This document shows, piece by piece, positions 46,654-55,194 of a stretch of DNA of 64,000 bases. The notes below the pieces were generated by a model. It did no database searches, was not told the origin of the DNA, and saw only the letters and a program-made list of their open reading frames with translations. Position 1 is the first letter of the stretch, and every line of letters starts with the position of its first letter. The translations under genes were made by a program, and so were the position numbers. Source of the stretch: Lachnospiraceae bacterium (GTDB lineage Bacteria; Bacillota; Clostridia; Lachnospirales; Lachnospiraceae); the NCBI GenBank assembly GCA_910575835.1, contig CAJTGB010000020.1, positions 1 to 64,000 of the forward strand, written 5' to 3'.

Positions 46654-47514
46654 TCAGGAACTCTTAGCCGAAGCCAGAGTGGAGTAGAAGACCACTTCCA
46701 TGATGATGATTCCGCCGATAAGCTCTCTTAGGCCGGGGACTTCCTTAAGGACTACAAGCGCCGCCAGGATCCCGTATACGGATTCCAGACTGGATATGAT
46801 TCCTGCCGTCTGTACCTTCACGTGCTTAAGGCCGCTGATGAATAAGGAGTGAGATCCCGCGGTGAATGCGATACCAAGGATCAGAAGTCCTGCGATGTCT
46901 CTTGCGGTGAACGCGGGAAGGAGGATAAAAAGCGCAGGGAACAGCACGAGGGCGGCGGTTCCCTGCTCGTACAGCGATACCAGCGTCCCGGGATATTTGC
47001 CTGAGAATCTCCGGTTCATCAGGGACAGCAGCGCATATGACAGGCTTCCGATCATTCCCCAGATCACGCCCTGCGTCATGGAGTTGTCAAGATGGAACTC
47101 CGGCACGATCAGCATTACTCCTGCCAGCATGATAAGTGCGCAGACCACATCTGATTTCTGTAATTTCTCATGATAAAAATAAGGCTCCAAAAAGGTTACA
47201 AACAGCGGATAGGTCGAGAAGGTCAGGGTTCCCACGGCCACGGTCGCAACCTGTATGGACTGCATGAAGGTTGTCCAGTGGATCGCTAAGAGGATCCCTG
47301 CCGATGCAAGGAGAAGATAATCTCTCCGGCTGTTTAATGTGATGGACTGTCTCCGCGCCTTTAATAATATGAATAAAAATATGGAAGAGAAGACGACTCT
47401 TCCCCAGGCGATCACGATCGCCGGCTGTCCGACCAGCTTTGCGAACAAACCTGATAAGCCGAATCCAAGTACGGCGATATGTACGGACAGCAGACTTTTC
47501 TTTTGTTGGTTCAT
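46654..47514 (-). CDS. EamA/DMT-family transporter
   Basis: A 286 aa membrane protein with about ten helices in two EamA repeats. It begins VHIAVLGFGLSGLFAKLVGQ, and a second repeat starts around GVIWGMIGSLSYALLSLMNR. Such proteins export or exchange metabolites; the substrate cannot be told. GGGAGG lies before the start codon at 47514. It is divergent from the PadR operon, with a 266 bp intergenic region that holds the PadR promoter and operators. Confidence 0.85.
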   Translation of the reverse strand: MNQQKKSLLSVHIAVLGFGLSGLFAKLVGQPAIVIAWGRVVFSSIFLFILLKARRQSITLNSRRDYLLLASAGILLAIHWTTFMQSIQVATVAVGTLTFSTYPLFVTFLEPYFYHEKLQKSDVVCALIMLAGVMLIVPEFHLDNSMTQGVIWGMIGSLSYALLSLMNRRFSGKYPGTLVSLYEQGTAALVLFPALFILLPAFTARDIAGLLILGIAFTAGSHSLFISGLKHVKVQTAGIISSLESVYGILAALVVLKEVPGLRELIGGIIIMEVVFYSTLASAKSS

Positions 47515-47688
47515 ATCTTGTATTCCTCCCGAAGTATAAATATTTGAATACCTGAACGGTTATCCTGAAGCAGCGTTTTTATTATAGCAGTACAGACCTT
47601 GCTTGACAAGGGATTGGTATTGCCGCGCTGCGTCTCGTTCCTTTGTCTGCCCTGTGCCCGTACAGTTGAAAAAAGTTTATAATATAGG

Positions 47689-47717
47689 TTGACAAATCAT
47701 ATTATACAACATATAAT
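47689..47717 (+). promoter_or_regulatory. consensus promoter of the padR operon
   Basis: TTGACA (47689-47694), exactly 17 bp, TATAAT (47712-47717): both hexamers are perfect. Such a strong promoter is expected to be held down by a repressor. Confidence 0.92.
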
Positions 47718-47755
47718 ATAGACATGAAAATAATATTGCATAAATAGATATTATT
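47699..47755 (+). promoter_or_regulatory. two palindromes, candidate PadR operators
   Basis: ATATTAT (47699-47705) and ATAATAT (47713-47719) form an inverted repeat over the spacer and -10 box. AATAATAT (47729-47736) and ATATTATT (47748-47755) form a second one just after the transcription start. Their placement fits autoregulation by the PadR protein encoded next. Confidence 0.55.
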
Positions 47756-47780
47756 ATATTCTAAGTAAAGGAGTGAGTAT

Positions 47781-48104
47781 ATGGTATTTAACACCGGAGC
47801 GGCTCTCCTTGATGCTATCGTCTTAGCGGTCGTGTCCCGGGAGAAAGAAGGAACCTATGGATATAAGATCACTCAGGATGTCAGGACGACCATAGAAGTA
47901 TCTGAATCCACCCTGTATCCAGTGCTGAGAAGGCTTCAGAAGGATGAATGCCTGGAGGTGTACGACAGGCAGATCGACGGACGGAACCGGCGTTATTATA
48001 AGGTAACTGCAAGAGGCATGGCGCAGTTGGATCTGTACCGGAGGGAATGGAAGAGCTATTCGATTAAGATCAATGAATTGTTTAAGGGAGGGGTGGCTGT
48101 ATGA
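47781..48104 (+). CDS. PadR-family transcriptional regulator
   Basis: A 107 aa winged-helix protein with the typical LDAIVLAVVSREKEGTYGYK opening, the recognition helix region SESTLYPVLRRLQKDECLEV and the wing GRNRRYYKVTARG. The short C-terminal helix marks PadR subfamily 2. It likely represses its own operon in response to envelope-active compounds, as relatives do. AAAGGAGTG is the ribosome binding site. Its stop overlaps the next start (ATGA). Confidence 0.9.
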   Translation: MVFNTGAALLDAIVLAVVSREKEGTYGYKITQDVRTTIEVSESTLYPVLRRLQKDECLEVYDRQIDGRNRRYYKVTARGMAQLDLYRREWKSYSIKINELFKGGVAV

Positions 48105-48859
48105 ACCGCATAGAATTTATGACAGAATTAGCCGCATTGTTACAGGATGTTCCGGCAGAGGAACGAAGAGATGCAATGAAGTTTTATAATGATTATTTTG
48201 ATGATGCCGGAGAAGAGAACGAGCAGCAGGTGATCGCTGAGCTTGGTGATCCTGCGCAGGTGGCGGCAACGATTAAGGCGGATCTTGAAGGTGCGTCTAA
48301 GGAACATGGAGAATTCACCGAGAAGGGATATACGGACTCAAGATTCGAGAATAAGAATGTGCCTGTCGGAAGAGAATACAAGGAGAGCGGACAGAAGTCG
48401 GATGAGTACGGATACCGGAACACAGAGCAGAGCCGGAGAGAATATGACTATGAGAGAAGCGGCGAACAGACGCCGCCAAGGACGAACGGCGCGCTTAAGA
48501 TCTTTCTGATCGTCATACTTGTTCTTGTGGCGATTCCGGTCGGTATTCCGGTTGCGGCAGCAATCCTGATTACGATAGCGGCTGTAGGATTCACGATCTT
48601 GATATTGTTCTTCACACTGGTGATTGCGTCGGTTGCGATCGCGTTCGCCGGGGTGTGCGTATTCATAGCCGGGCTGGTGAGTCTGGTGCCGGAGATCGCG
48701 GTCGGTCTGGCGCTGATCGGAACGGGGCTGATCCTTACCGTTGTGGGCGTAGTGCTTACTGTGGCAAGCGTAAGGGTATGTATGATCGTCCTTCCGGGGA
48801 TATGCAGAGGATTCATGTGGATCGTAAGCCGGCCGTTTCAGAGAAGGGCGGTGGTGTAG
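48101..48859 (+). CDS. DUF1700 membrane protein
   Basis: The 252 aa protein starts with the DUF1700 cytoplasmic helical domain (MNRIEFMTELAALLQDVPAE, YNDYFDDAGEENEQQVIAEL). A charged linker of about 60 residues follows, then about three to four membrane segments. The DUF1700/DUF4097 pair under PadR control is common in Firmicutes and linked to envelope stress; the exact job is unknown. It overlaps padR by 4 nt. Confidence 0.85.
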   Translation: MNRIEFMTELAALLQDVPAEERRDAMKFYNDYFDDAGEENEQQVIAELGDPAQVAATIKADLEGASKEHGEFTEKGYTDSRFENKNVPVGREYKESGQKSDEYGYRNTEQSRREYDYERSGEQTPPRTNGALKIFLIVILVLVAIPVGIPVAAAILITIAAVGFTILILFFTLVIASVAIAFAGVCVFIAGLVSLVPEIAVGLALIGTGLILTVVGVVLTVASVRVCMIVLPGICRGFMWIVSRPFQRRAVV

Positions 48860-49684
48860 ATGAGAAGAGGATGGAAGATATTCTGGATCGTATGCGGCGC
48901 AGCTCTGGCGCTTGGTCTGGTATGCTGCGCGATTGCATTTGGAATGGGGGTTACAACAGGTATGATACATGACCGTTTCCCGTACGGGATCGGATGGCAT
49001 AACGACGAATGGGAGAGCAGCAAGGAGGATTCCGGGCGGACCGCAGAGAATATCCATAAGACTTTTGACAAAGTGACAGAGATCGATATGGAGATCTTTG
49101 CCGGGCAAGTAAGGTTCCAGGAAGGAGAAGGCAGCGAGATCCGGGTGGATACGGATAACTTAAGCCAGAAGTTAGGATTTCGGTGTTATCAGGAAGGCAG
49201 TGAGCTTAAGCTTACCAGCAAGAAGAAAATATACGGCGTGAATAATGTAGGCAGAGGGAGGATCACGGTTACGCTCCCCAGGGAGATGACATTCAAGGAA
49301 GTATCCTTAAATCTGGGTGCAGGAACGCTGTATATCGACAACATCTACACGAAGGACCTGGAGGTAGGAGTGGGAGCCGGAGAAGCGATCGTAGAAGGTT
49401 TCCAGGCAGACGAAGCAGAGTTTAACTGCGGCGCAGGGTCGATCGCGGCCAGAGGAGACATAAGAAGTCAGGCGGATCTGAAGTGCGGAGTGGGAAGTAT
49501 CACGTATACCGCGTCTGGTCAGGAGGAAGAATACAACTATGATATCGAGTGCGGTATCGGGGAGATCATCTGCGGAGACAACAGTTATTCAGGACTTGGA
49601 AGAGAACAGAGCATTGACAACGGCGCAGCTAAGGAGATCAAGATTGAAGGCGGCGTAGGTTCTGTGATCATAGGATTTGAGTAG
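48860..49684 (+). CDS. DUF4097 beta-helix-like envelope protein
   Basis: A 274 aa protein with one N-terminal membrane segment (IFWIVCGAALALGLVCCAIA) and a repeat-rich exterior or cytoplasmic domain (VSLNLGAGTLYIDNIYTKDL, VGVGAGEAIVEGF, FNCGAGSIAARGD, CGVGSITYTA, CGIGEIICGD), typical of DUF4097 adhesin-like beta solenoids. It begins right after the DUF1700 stop. Probably a partner of that protein in sensing the envelope. Confidence 0.85.
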   Translation: MRRGWKIFWIVCGAALALGLVCCAIAFGMGVTTGMIHDRFPYGIGWHNDEWESSKEDSGRTAENIHKTFDKVTEIDMEIFAGQVRFQEGEGSEIRVDTDNLSQKLGFRCYQEGSELKLTSKKKIYGVNNVGRGRITVTLPREMTFKEVSLNLGAGTLYIDNIYTKDLEVGVGAGEAIVEGFQADEAEFNCGAGSIAARGDIRSQADLKCGVGSITYTASGQEEEYNYDIECGIGEIICGDNSYSGLGREQSIDNGAAKEIKIEGGVGSVIIGFE

Positions 49685-49721
49685 AAGACAGATGCAAGGC
49701 ATCTTTTGGAAAGGAGACATT

Positions 49722-49916
49722 ATGGAACCAAGGAAATTATATCGTTCAAGAGAAAACCGTATGATCTGCGGAGTATGCGGAGGCATAGCAGAATATTTTA
49801 ACGTAGACGCGACATTGATCAGGCTGGTGCTGGCGATCTTCGGCTTCACAGGAACAGGGATCTTCGTTTATATCGTTGCGGCCATCATCATCCCGGACGC
49901 GCCGGACAGATATTAG
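49722..49916 (+). CDS. PspC-domain protein
   Basis: The start ATG 49722 has AAAGGAG upstream and gives a 64 aa protein: KLYRSRENRMICGVCGGIAE and one long hydrophobic segment ending in IIIPDAP. This is the PspC fold. It closes the PadR operon and supports a role in membrane stress. Confidence 0.9.
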   Translation: MEPRKLYRSRENRMICGVCGGIAEYFNVDATLIRLVLAIFGFTGTGIFVYIVAAIIIPDAPDRY

Positions 49917-49926
49917 ATTAAGATGT

Positions 49927-50014
49927 ATATTCCCCTTCACTCCTGTTAATACTTAGTGAAAGAACCGTATATGGGATATCGCCCTGCGGTTCTAAAAGAG
50001 TGAAAGGGGAATAT
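49927..50014 (+). promoter_or_regulatory. large nested hairpin covering the SASP ribosome binding site
   Basis: The outer arms 49927-49942 and 49998-50014 pair over 16 bases with one bulged T (ATATTCCCCTT... with ...AAGGGGAATAT). An inner stem AGAACCG (49961-49967) / CGGTTCT (49987-49993) lies within. The GGGG that serves as SASP Shine-Dalgarno is in the right arm, 2 nt from the start codon region. A weak sigma-G-like pair TGTATA and AATACTT, 18-19 nt apart, overlaps the left arm; this last point is uncertain. Confidence 0.65.
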
Positions 50015-50016
50015 CC

Positions 50017-50223
50017 ATGGCAGGTAAAAAGAATAAGCCGATACGGCTTGACGAGCTGACACAGGAAGAGAAATTAAAATACGAGATTGCTGAAGAATTA
50101 GGCCTTCTTGACAAGGTGATGGAGGAAGGATGGAGATCCCTCTCTTCAAAGGAAACCGGGAGGATCGGAGGGCTGATGACGAAGAAGAAGAAAGCACTGA
50201 GTCAATGTCCGGATGCACATTAA
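50017..50223 (+). CDS. alpha/beta-type small acid-soluble spore protein
   Basis: The 68 aa protein has the SASP blocks KYEIAEELGLLDKVMEEGWR and LSSKETGRIGGLM. SASPs coat and protect DNA in the dormant spore and are broken down by the GPR protease at germination. This gene shows the organism forms spores. The leader carries a strong hairpin that would hide its ribosome binding site. Confidence 0.88.
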   Translation: MAGKKNKPIRLDELTQEEKLKYEIAEELGLLDKVMEEGWRSLSSKETGRIGGLMTKKKKALSQCPDAH

Positions 50224-50276
50224 AAGTAACGAAATTATTACGAATATTAATTAGTATGAACATTTAACGATAAAGG

Positions 50277-50305
50277 TTGAAAAGAAAAGGTCCATTTGCT
50301 ATAAT
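50277..50305 (+). promoter_or_regulatory. promoter of the glycosyltransferase gene
   Basis: TTGAAA (50277-50282), 17 bp, TATAAT (50300-50305), 36 bp before the ATG. Confidence 0.85.
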
Positions 50306-50341
50306 CGAAAAACTGGTAATAATCATTATACAGGTGAGGAT

Positions 50342-51013
50342 ATGAACAGTAAGATTAGCGTTTTGGATATTGATATAGATAATTGTTCAGCAAAAGAAGC
50401 TATGAAGAAGACCATGGAATACATGGGAACGGAACCGGTGAACATCGTAGAGATGGCAACGGTGGGAGGGCTGATGCAGATGGACAGTATGCAGCAGCTC
50501 AAGGAAGATATATGCAGATTTGATCTGATCCTGGCGGGAGATAAGACGATCCTGGAAGCAGCGGATATTACGGACAGGAAGCATCTTCAGGAGACGGAGA
50601 GCCGTGTATTTCTGAAGATGTTTATGAGATATCTGCATAAGAACCACAAGAGGATCTACCTTCTGGTGGAATCCGAGGCGGAGGGTCAGGCGATCTATGA
50701 TTATCTGCAGAGGAATTATTACGGCCTGCAGGTCGTGGGGCTTGCGAAGGTGTCTGCCTGCAACAGGTCGGACGATATGCTGGTGAATGATATCAACGGC
50801 GGAGAAGTAGATTGTATCCTTGCGGCGCTTGCATCCCCGCTGCAGGAGGAATTTATTGTAAAGAATAAGAGCTTGCTGGATGCAAGGCTGTGGCTCGGCG
50901 TTGGCAAGGAGAACATACCGGTGGGGAAGAACGGCGCGGGTCAGGGCAGGATCGCTCAGTTTTTTGTCAGGCATATCTTTAAAAAGGAGATGGAGAAAAG
51001 CAAGCGCAGATGA
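50342..51013 (+). CDS. WecG/TagA/CpsF-family glycosyltransferase
   Basis: A 223 aa protein of the GT26 family: IDNCSAKEAMKKTMEYM at the start, FDLILAGDKTILEAADI in place of the usual active-site Asp region, and IYLLVESEAEGQAIYDYL and GVGKENIPVGKNGAGQGRIA later. Relatives add N-acetylmannosamine to a lipid-linked sugar in teichoic acid or polysaccharide synthesis. It stands alone, so its polymer is unknown. It differs from textbook members in several conserved places and could be a divergent subgroup. Confidence 0.75.
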   Translation: MNSKISVLDIDIDNCSAKEAMKKTMEYMGTEPVNIVEMATVGGLMQMDSMQQLKEDICRFDLILAGDKTILEAADITDRKHLQETESRVFLKMFMRYLHKNHKRIYLLVESEAEGQAIYDYLQRNYYGLQVVGLAKVSACNRSDDMLVNDINGGEVDCILAALASPLQEEFIVKNKSLLDARLWLGVGKENIPVGKNGAGQGRIAQFFVRHIFKKEMEKSKRR

Positions 51014-51064
51014 TTTTTCGTCACTATGTACATGGCTGCAAATCAAAAGAATTTCTTAAAAATT

Positions 51065-51107
51065 GAGGAAATCAACAAAAAAGTGTGATTTCCTCTTTAT
51101 TTTTTTG
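51065..51107 (+). terminator. rho-independent terminator
   Basis: GAGGAAATCA (51065-51074) pairs with TGATTTCCTC (51086-51095), then a T-rich run. Confidence 0.88.
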
Positions 51108-51209
51108 TCTATATATATTAATATAGTGTCTAGCGGTATGCATTTTGACCAGACAGTCCCTTTTTTTGTTGTGAATTATGCATATTGAAATGAGGGGAGG
51201 ATATAGAAT

Positions 51210-52298
51210 ATGATATCTAATCAAATACTTCAGAATACGATTGAAGGCTTGAAAGGAATTACACGGATCGATTTCTGTGTTATGGATACAGATGGAAAGT
51301 CTCTTGCGAGTACATTTTCAGAGCAAGAGAATTATGAAGAAGAGGTGGTCTCATTCGTTGAATCCCCGGCTGACAGCCAGGTGGTGCAGGGATATCAGTT
51401 CTTTAAGATATTTGACGAGCACCAGTTGGAATATGTCCTTCTTGCCAATGGGGGCAGCGATGACGTATATATGGTAGGGAAGATCGCGGCGTTTCAGATC
51501 CAGAATCTTCTGATCGCTTATAAAGAGAGATTTGACAAGGATAATTTTATTAAGAATCTGCTGCTTGACAACCTTCTTTTGGTAGATATCTATAACCGTG
51601 CCAAGAAATTACATATTGACACAGAAGTGAGACGTATTATATTTATTATTGAGACAAAGCACGAGAAGGACAGCAATGCTCTGGATAACGTGCGCAATCT
51701 TCTGGGCAACCGCGCTAAGGATTTTGTGACGGCAGTCGATGAGAAGAATATTATCATAGTGAAGGAATTGGAGCCAAGCGACGGTCATGCGGAACTGGAG
51801 AGGACGGCCCAGAGCATCTATACTTTGCTTGTGGAGGACGGAGAGGAGGATGTCCTGATCGCATACGGAACGATCGTCAACGACATCAAGGAAGTATCTA
51901 AGTCCTACAAGGAAGCGAAGCTTGCATTGGATGTGGGTAAGATCTTCTTTGGAGACCGGAATGTGATCGCATACAGCGCGCTTGGCATCGGACGTCTGAT
52001 CTACCAGCTTCCGATCCCGCTGTGCAAGATGTTTATCCGTGAGATCTTCGAGGGCAAATCGCCGGATGATTTCGATGAAGAGACCCTGACTACGATCAAC
52101 AAGTTCTTCGAGAATAATCTGAATGTATCAGAGACATCAAGACAGTTATATATTCATCGCAACACGCTGGTATATCGGCTGGATAAGCTGCAGAAGAGTA
52201 CCGGTCTGGATCTTCGGGTGTTTGAGGATGCCATTACTTTTAAGATCGCGCTTATGGTCGTGAAGTACATGAAGTATATGGAATCAATGGAGTATTAA
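51210..52298 (+). CDS. PucR/CdaR-like transcriptional regulator
   Basis: A 362 aa protein. The N-terminal part may bind a ligand (ITRIDFCVMDTDGKSLAST), a GGDEF-like middle part spans about residues 135-290, and the C-terminal PucR helix-turn-helix is clear: FFENNLNVSETSRQLYIHRN, then TLVYRLDKLQKSTGLDLR. Such regulators control sugar-acid or purine use; here the target is unknown. It stands just before ftsE, which starts 51 nt later. Confidence 0.82.
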   Translation: MISNQILQNTIEGLKGITRIDFCVMDTDGKSLASTFSEQENYEEEVVSFVESPADSQVVQGYQFFKIFDEHQLEYVLLANGGSDDVYMVGKIAAFQIQNLLIAYKERFDKDNFIKNLLLDNLLLVDIYNRAKKLHIDTEVRRIIFIIETKHEKDSNALDNVRNLLGNRAKDFVTAVDEKNIIIVKELEPSDGHAELERTAQSIYTLLVEDGEEDVLIAYGTIVNDIKEVSKSYKEAKLALDVGKIFFGDRNVIAYSALGIGRLIYQLPIPLCKMFIREIFEGKSPDDFDEETLTTINKFFENNLNVSETSRQLYIHRNTLVYRLDKLQKSTGLDLRVFEDAITFKIALMVVKYMKYMESMEY

Positions 52299-52348
52299 TG
52301 TATTCTCAGAGTCTTTCGGGAGTACAGAGTAATAAGCAGGAGGAAAGT

Positions 52349-53035
52349 ATGATCGAATTAAAAGAAGTGACAAAAGAATACTCAAAAGGGATCGCCGCGT
52401 TAAACGGCGTGAATCTCAAGGTCGAGCAGGGTGAATTTGTATTCATCGTGGGCGACAGCGGATCGGGTAAGTCTACATTGATCCATCTTATTATGAAAGA
52501 GCTTGCGCCTACATCGGGGACCATTATTGTGAACGGTCAGAATTTGAATCGGATGAAGCGGCGTAAGATTCCTATGTACAGGAGAGGGATCGGAGTCGTG
52601 TTCCAGGATTTCCGTCTGCTTAAGGACCGGAATATCTATGATAATATAGCGTTTGCGCAGCGTGTTACAGAGACGCCTACCAGGATCATCAAGAAGAAGG
52701 TTCCTGCGGCGCTGTCGCTTGTGGGACTGGCTCAGAAGTATAAATCATTTCCGAAGGAATTATCAGGCGGTGAGCAGCAGAGAGTCGCTATTGCCAGGGC
52801 TATTGTGAATGAGCCTGCGATCCTGCTTGCGGATGAGCCGACAGGTAATCTGGACCCGACGAATTCATGGGAGATTATGAAGCTATTGGAGGAGGCGAAC
52901 GACAGAGGAACGACCGTACTGGTTGTTACGCATAACCAGGAGATTGTAAATGCGATGAAGAAGCGGGTCGTTACGATGAAGAAGGGTGTAATCGTAAGCG
53001 ACGAGAAAAAAGGTGGGTATAAAAATGAGAATTAG
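52349..53035 (+). CDS. ftsE: FtsE, cell-division ABC ATPase
   Basis: ATG 52349 is chosen because AGGAGGAAAG lies before it and MIELKEVTKEYSKGIAALNG is the family start; an in-frame ATG at 52298 is unlikely. Walker A is GDSGSGKST, the signature LSGGEQQRVAIARAI, Walker B LLADEPTGNLDP. It is 228 aa. With FtsX it activates peptidoglycan hydrolases at the division site. Overlaps ftsX by 11 nt. Confidence 0.93.
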   Translation: MIELKEVTKEYSKGIAALNGVNLKVEQGEFVFIVGDSGSGKSTLIHLIMKELAPTSGTIIVNGQNLNRMKRRKIPMYRRGIGVVFQDFRLLKDRNIYDNIAFAQRVTETPTRIIKKKVPAALSLVGLAQKYKSFPKELSGGEQQRVAIARAIVNEPAILLADEPTGNLDPTNSWEIMKLLEEANDRGTTVLVVTHNQEIVNAMKKRVVTMKKGVIVSDEKKGGYKNEN

Positions 53036-53933
53036 TACATTCGGATATTCGATGAAACAAGGGGTTAAGAACATAGGAAGAAATAAAATGTTCTCCATTG
53101 CGTCTATTGCGACGATGGCGGCGTGTATCTTCCTGTTTGGCCTGTTCTACTCCATTGTAGTGAACTTTAATTACATTGTTGAAAAAGCGGAAGAAGGCGT
53201 GGCGGTAACCGTACTTTTTGATGAAGGAACGACACAGGCCGCGAAGGATAAGATCGGCGAACAGTTAGAGAATGCGGAAGGCGTTCTTGAAGTGAAGTAT
53301 GTCAGCGCAGAGGTGGCATGGGAGCGGTTCAAGGACGATTATTTCGGAGAGGCCGGGGATCTTGCGGATGGATTCAAGACAGATAATCCGCTGGGCAACT
53401 CAGACAACTATGAAGTGTATCTGTCGGATGTCTCCAAGCAGAAGGACATTGTGGAATTCGCAAAAGGCCTTCCCGGAGTGCGGAAGGTTAACCGTTCAGA
53501 CGTCGTCGCCAAGACGCTGACCAGCGTGAATAAGCTAGTAGGGTATGTGTCGGTCACGATCATTGCGATCCTGCTTGCCGTATCCGTATTCCTTATAAGC
53601 AATACGGTAACCATGGGTATCACGGTCAGGCGCGAAGAGATCGCGATCATGAAGTACATAGGAGCGAAGGATGGCTTCGTTCGTGCGCCTTTCGTGATAG
53701 AAGGTCTGATGATCGGTGTGATCGGGGCGCTGATACCGCTTGCGATGCTGTATTTTATGTATGATAAGGCAGTTTCTTATATAATGACCAAGTTCAGCCT
53801 TTTGAACAATATCATAGATTTCCTTCCGGTGTTTGACGTTTATAAGACGCTTCTTCCGGTGGGGATAGCGCTTGGAGTAGGAATTGGTTTTATAGGAAGT
53901 TTCTTCACGATTCGTAAGCATCTGAAGGTATAG
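53025..53933 (+). CDS. ftsX: FtsX, cell-division membrane protein
   Basis: The ATG 53025 has AGGTGG 9 nt upstream. The protein is 302 aa with one N-terminal and three C-terminal membrane segments (ASIATMAACIFLFGLFYSIV; SVTIIAILLAVSVFLISNTV; the last ending near FIGSFFTI). Between them lies the extracellular loop (about residues 45-170) that contacts the hydrolase, most likely the M23 protein encoded next. Confidence 0.92.
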   Translation: MRISTFGYSMKQGVKNIGRNKMFSIASIATMAACIFLFGLFYSIVVNFNYIVEKAEEGVAVTVLFDEGTTQAAKDKIGEQLENAEGVLEVKYVSAEVAWERFKDDYFGEAGDLADGFKTDNPLGNSDNYEVYLSDVSKQKDIVEFAKGLPGVRKVNRSDVVAKTLTSVNKLVGYVSVTIIAILLAVSVFLISNTVTMGITVRREEIAIMKYIGAKDGFVRAPFVIEGLMIGVIGALIPLAMLYFMYDKAVSYIMTKFSLLNNIIDFLPVFDVYKTLLPVGIALGVGIGFIGSFFTIRKHLKV

Positions 53934-53983
53934 GACGCGGTTATTTGCGGGCAGATTGGTTATAAATAATATGGAGGGGACAT

Positions 53984-55123
53984 ATGATATTAAGAAGGAA
54001 AGCAGTAAGTCTGCTTCTGATACTGGTGCTGTGCCTTGGCACGGCTGTGCGGGCGGATGCTTCGGAGATCAGTGAAACCGAGAAAGAGGCGGAAGAGTTA
54101 GAACGGAAGAAGCAGGCCGCGGAAGAAGAAAAGAATGCTCTGGAGGAGCAGCTGAATGCCATCGTAAGTGAGATGGAAGAGACGAAGGCTAAGATCGACG
54201 AGAAGGAAAACCAGATCAGCGCGAAGGAAGATGAGCTGATCCAGGCGCGGGTCGATGAGAACGATCAGTACGAAAGCATGAAGAAGAGGATCAAATACAT
54301 GTATGAGAACGGGAACACACAGTTTATAGAGATACTGTGCGAGTCCAAGAGCATCGGTGAATTCCTCAACAATGCCGAGTACATTACAACGATCTCTGAA
54401 TATGACAGGGATATGCTGGTTGAGTTTCAGCGGATCGTCAAAGATGTGGAAGAGCAGGAAGCGGCTCTGAAGCGGGAATACGAAGAGTTAGAAGTCATGC
54501 AGAACGATCTGATCGCGAAACAGAGCGAGCTGAATGATCTTATGGAAGACAAGGAAGAGGAGATTCATCAGATCAGTGATGATATCGGTGCGACTCAGGA
54601 GAAGCTTAAGAAGTTAAAAGAAGCAGCGGCGGAAGCCAAGCGTAAGCAGGAGGAAGCAGCGGCGGCAGCGGCAGCGGCGCGCAAGGCCGCTTCAAGCGGC
54701 GGCGGCTCGGCGGGAGCGCCTGTGGTGTCAGGCAACGGAACATTTACACATCCTTGTCCGGGATACACGTATATCTCGAGTGAGTTTGGATGGCGCGCAC
54801 AGCCGATTCCGGGAGCAAGCACCAACCATAAGGGGATGGACTTTGCGGCCGGAACAGGGACTCCGATCTATGCGGCGGCATCCGGGACGGTCACTTCCGC
54901 AAGTTATAGCGGCAACGCGGGTAACCTGATCGTAATCAACCACGGCAATGGCCTGCAGACATATTACATGCACTGTAATTCGATGTATGTCAGCGCGGGA
55001 CAGACAGTAAGCAAGGGGCAGAATATCGGCTCGGTAGGTTCAACAGGCAATTCATCCGGTCCGCATCTGCATTTCCAGGTTATGCTTAACGGGACGCCGA
55101 CGAATCCGCGTAATTATCTGTAG
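53984..55123 (+). CDS. M23-family peptidoglycan hydrolase with coiled coil (EnvC/PcsB-like)
   Basis: Signal peptide at residues 1-27 (LLLILVLCLGTAVRADA). A long coiled coil of about 200 residues follows (EKEAEELERKKQAAEEEKNA), then an Ala/Gly-rich linker. The C-terminal LytM/M23 domain has the zinc ligands in NHKGMDFA and GPHLHFQV, so it should be active. The 379 aa protein is exported and probably gated by FtsEX, encoded just upstream. Confidence 0.9.
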   Translation: MILRRKAVSLLLILVLCLGTAVRADASEISETEKEAEELERKKQAAEEEKNALEEQLNAIVSEMEETKAKIDEKENQISAKEDELIQARVDENDQYESMKKRIKYMYENGNTQFIEILCESKSIGEFLNNAEYITTISEYDRDMLVEFQRIVKDVEEQEAALKREYEELEVMQNDLIAKQSELNDLMEDKEEEIHQISDDIGATQEKLKKLKEAAAEAKRKQEEAAAAAAAARKAASSGGGSAGAPVVSGNGTFTHPCPGYTYISSEFGWRAQPIPGASTNHKGMDFAAGTGTPIYAAASGTVTSASYSGNAGNLIVINHGNGLQTYYMHCNSMYVSAGQTVSKGQNIGSVGSTGNSSGPHLHFQVMLNGTPTNPRNYL

Positions 55124-55194
55124 ATCAGATTCCCGCAGGTATTGCGCTGCATATTACAGCGTGCGAAGAAAAGATGTGTGAAGGTAGAGGTCGA

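Noticed and set aside
48338-49108. 256-codon minus-strand open frame rich in His, Arg and Tyr
   Set aside because: It is the antisense of the DUF1700 and DUF4097 genes, and its composition is typical of a shadow frame.
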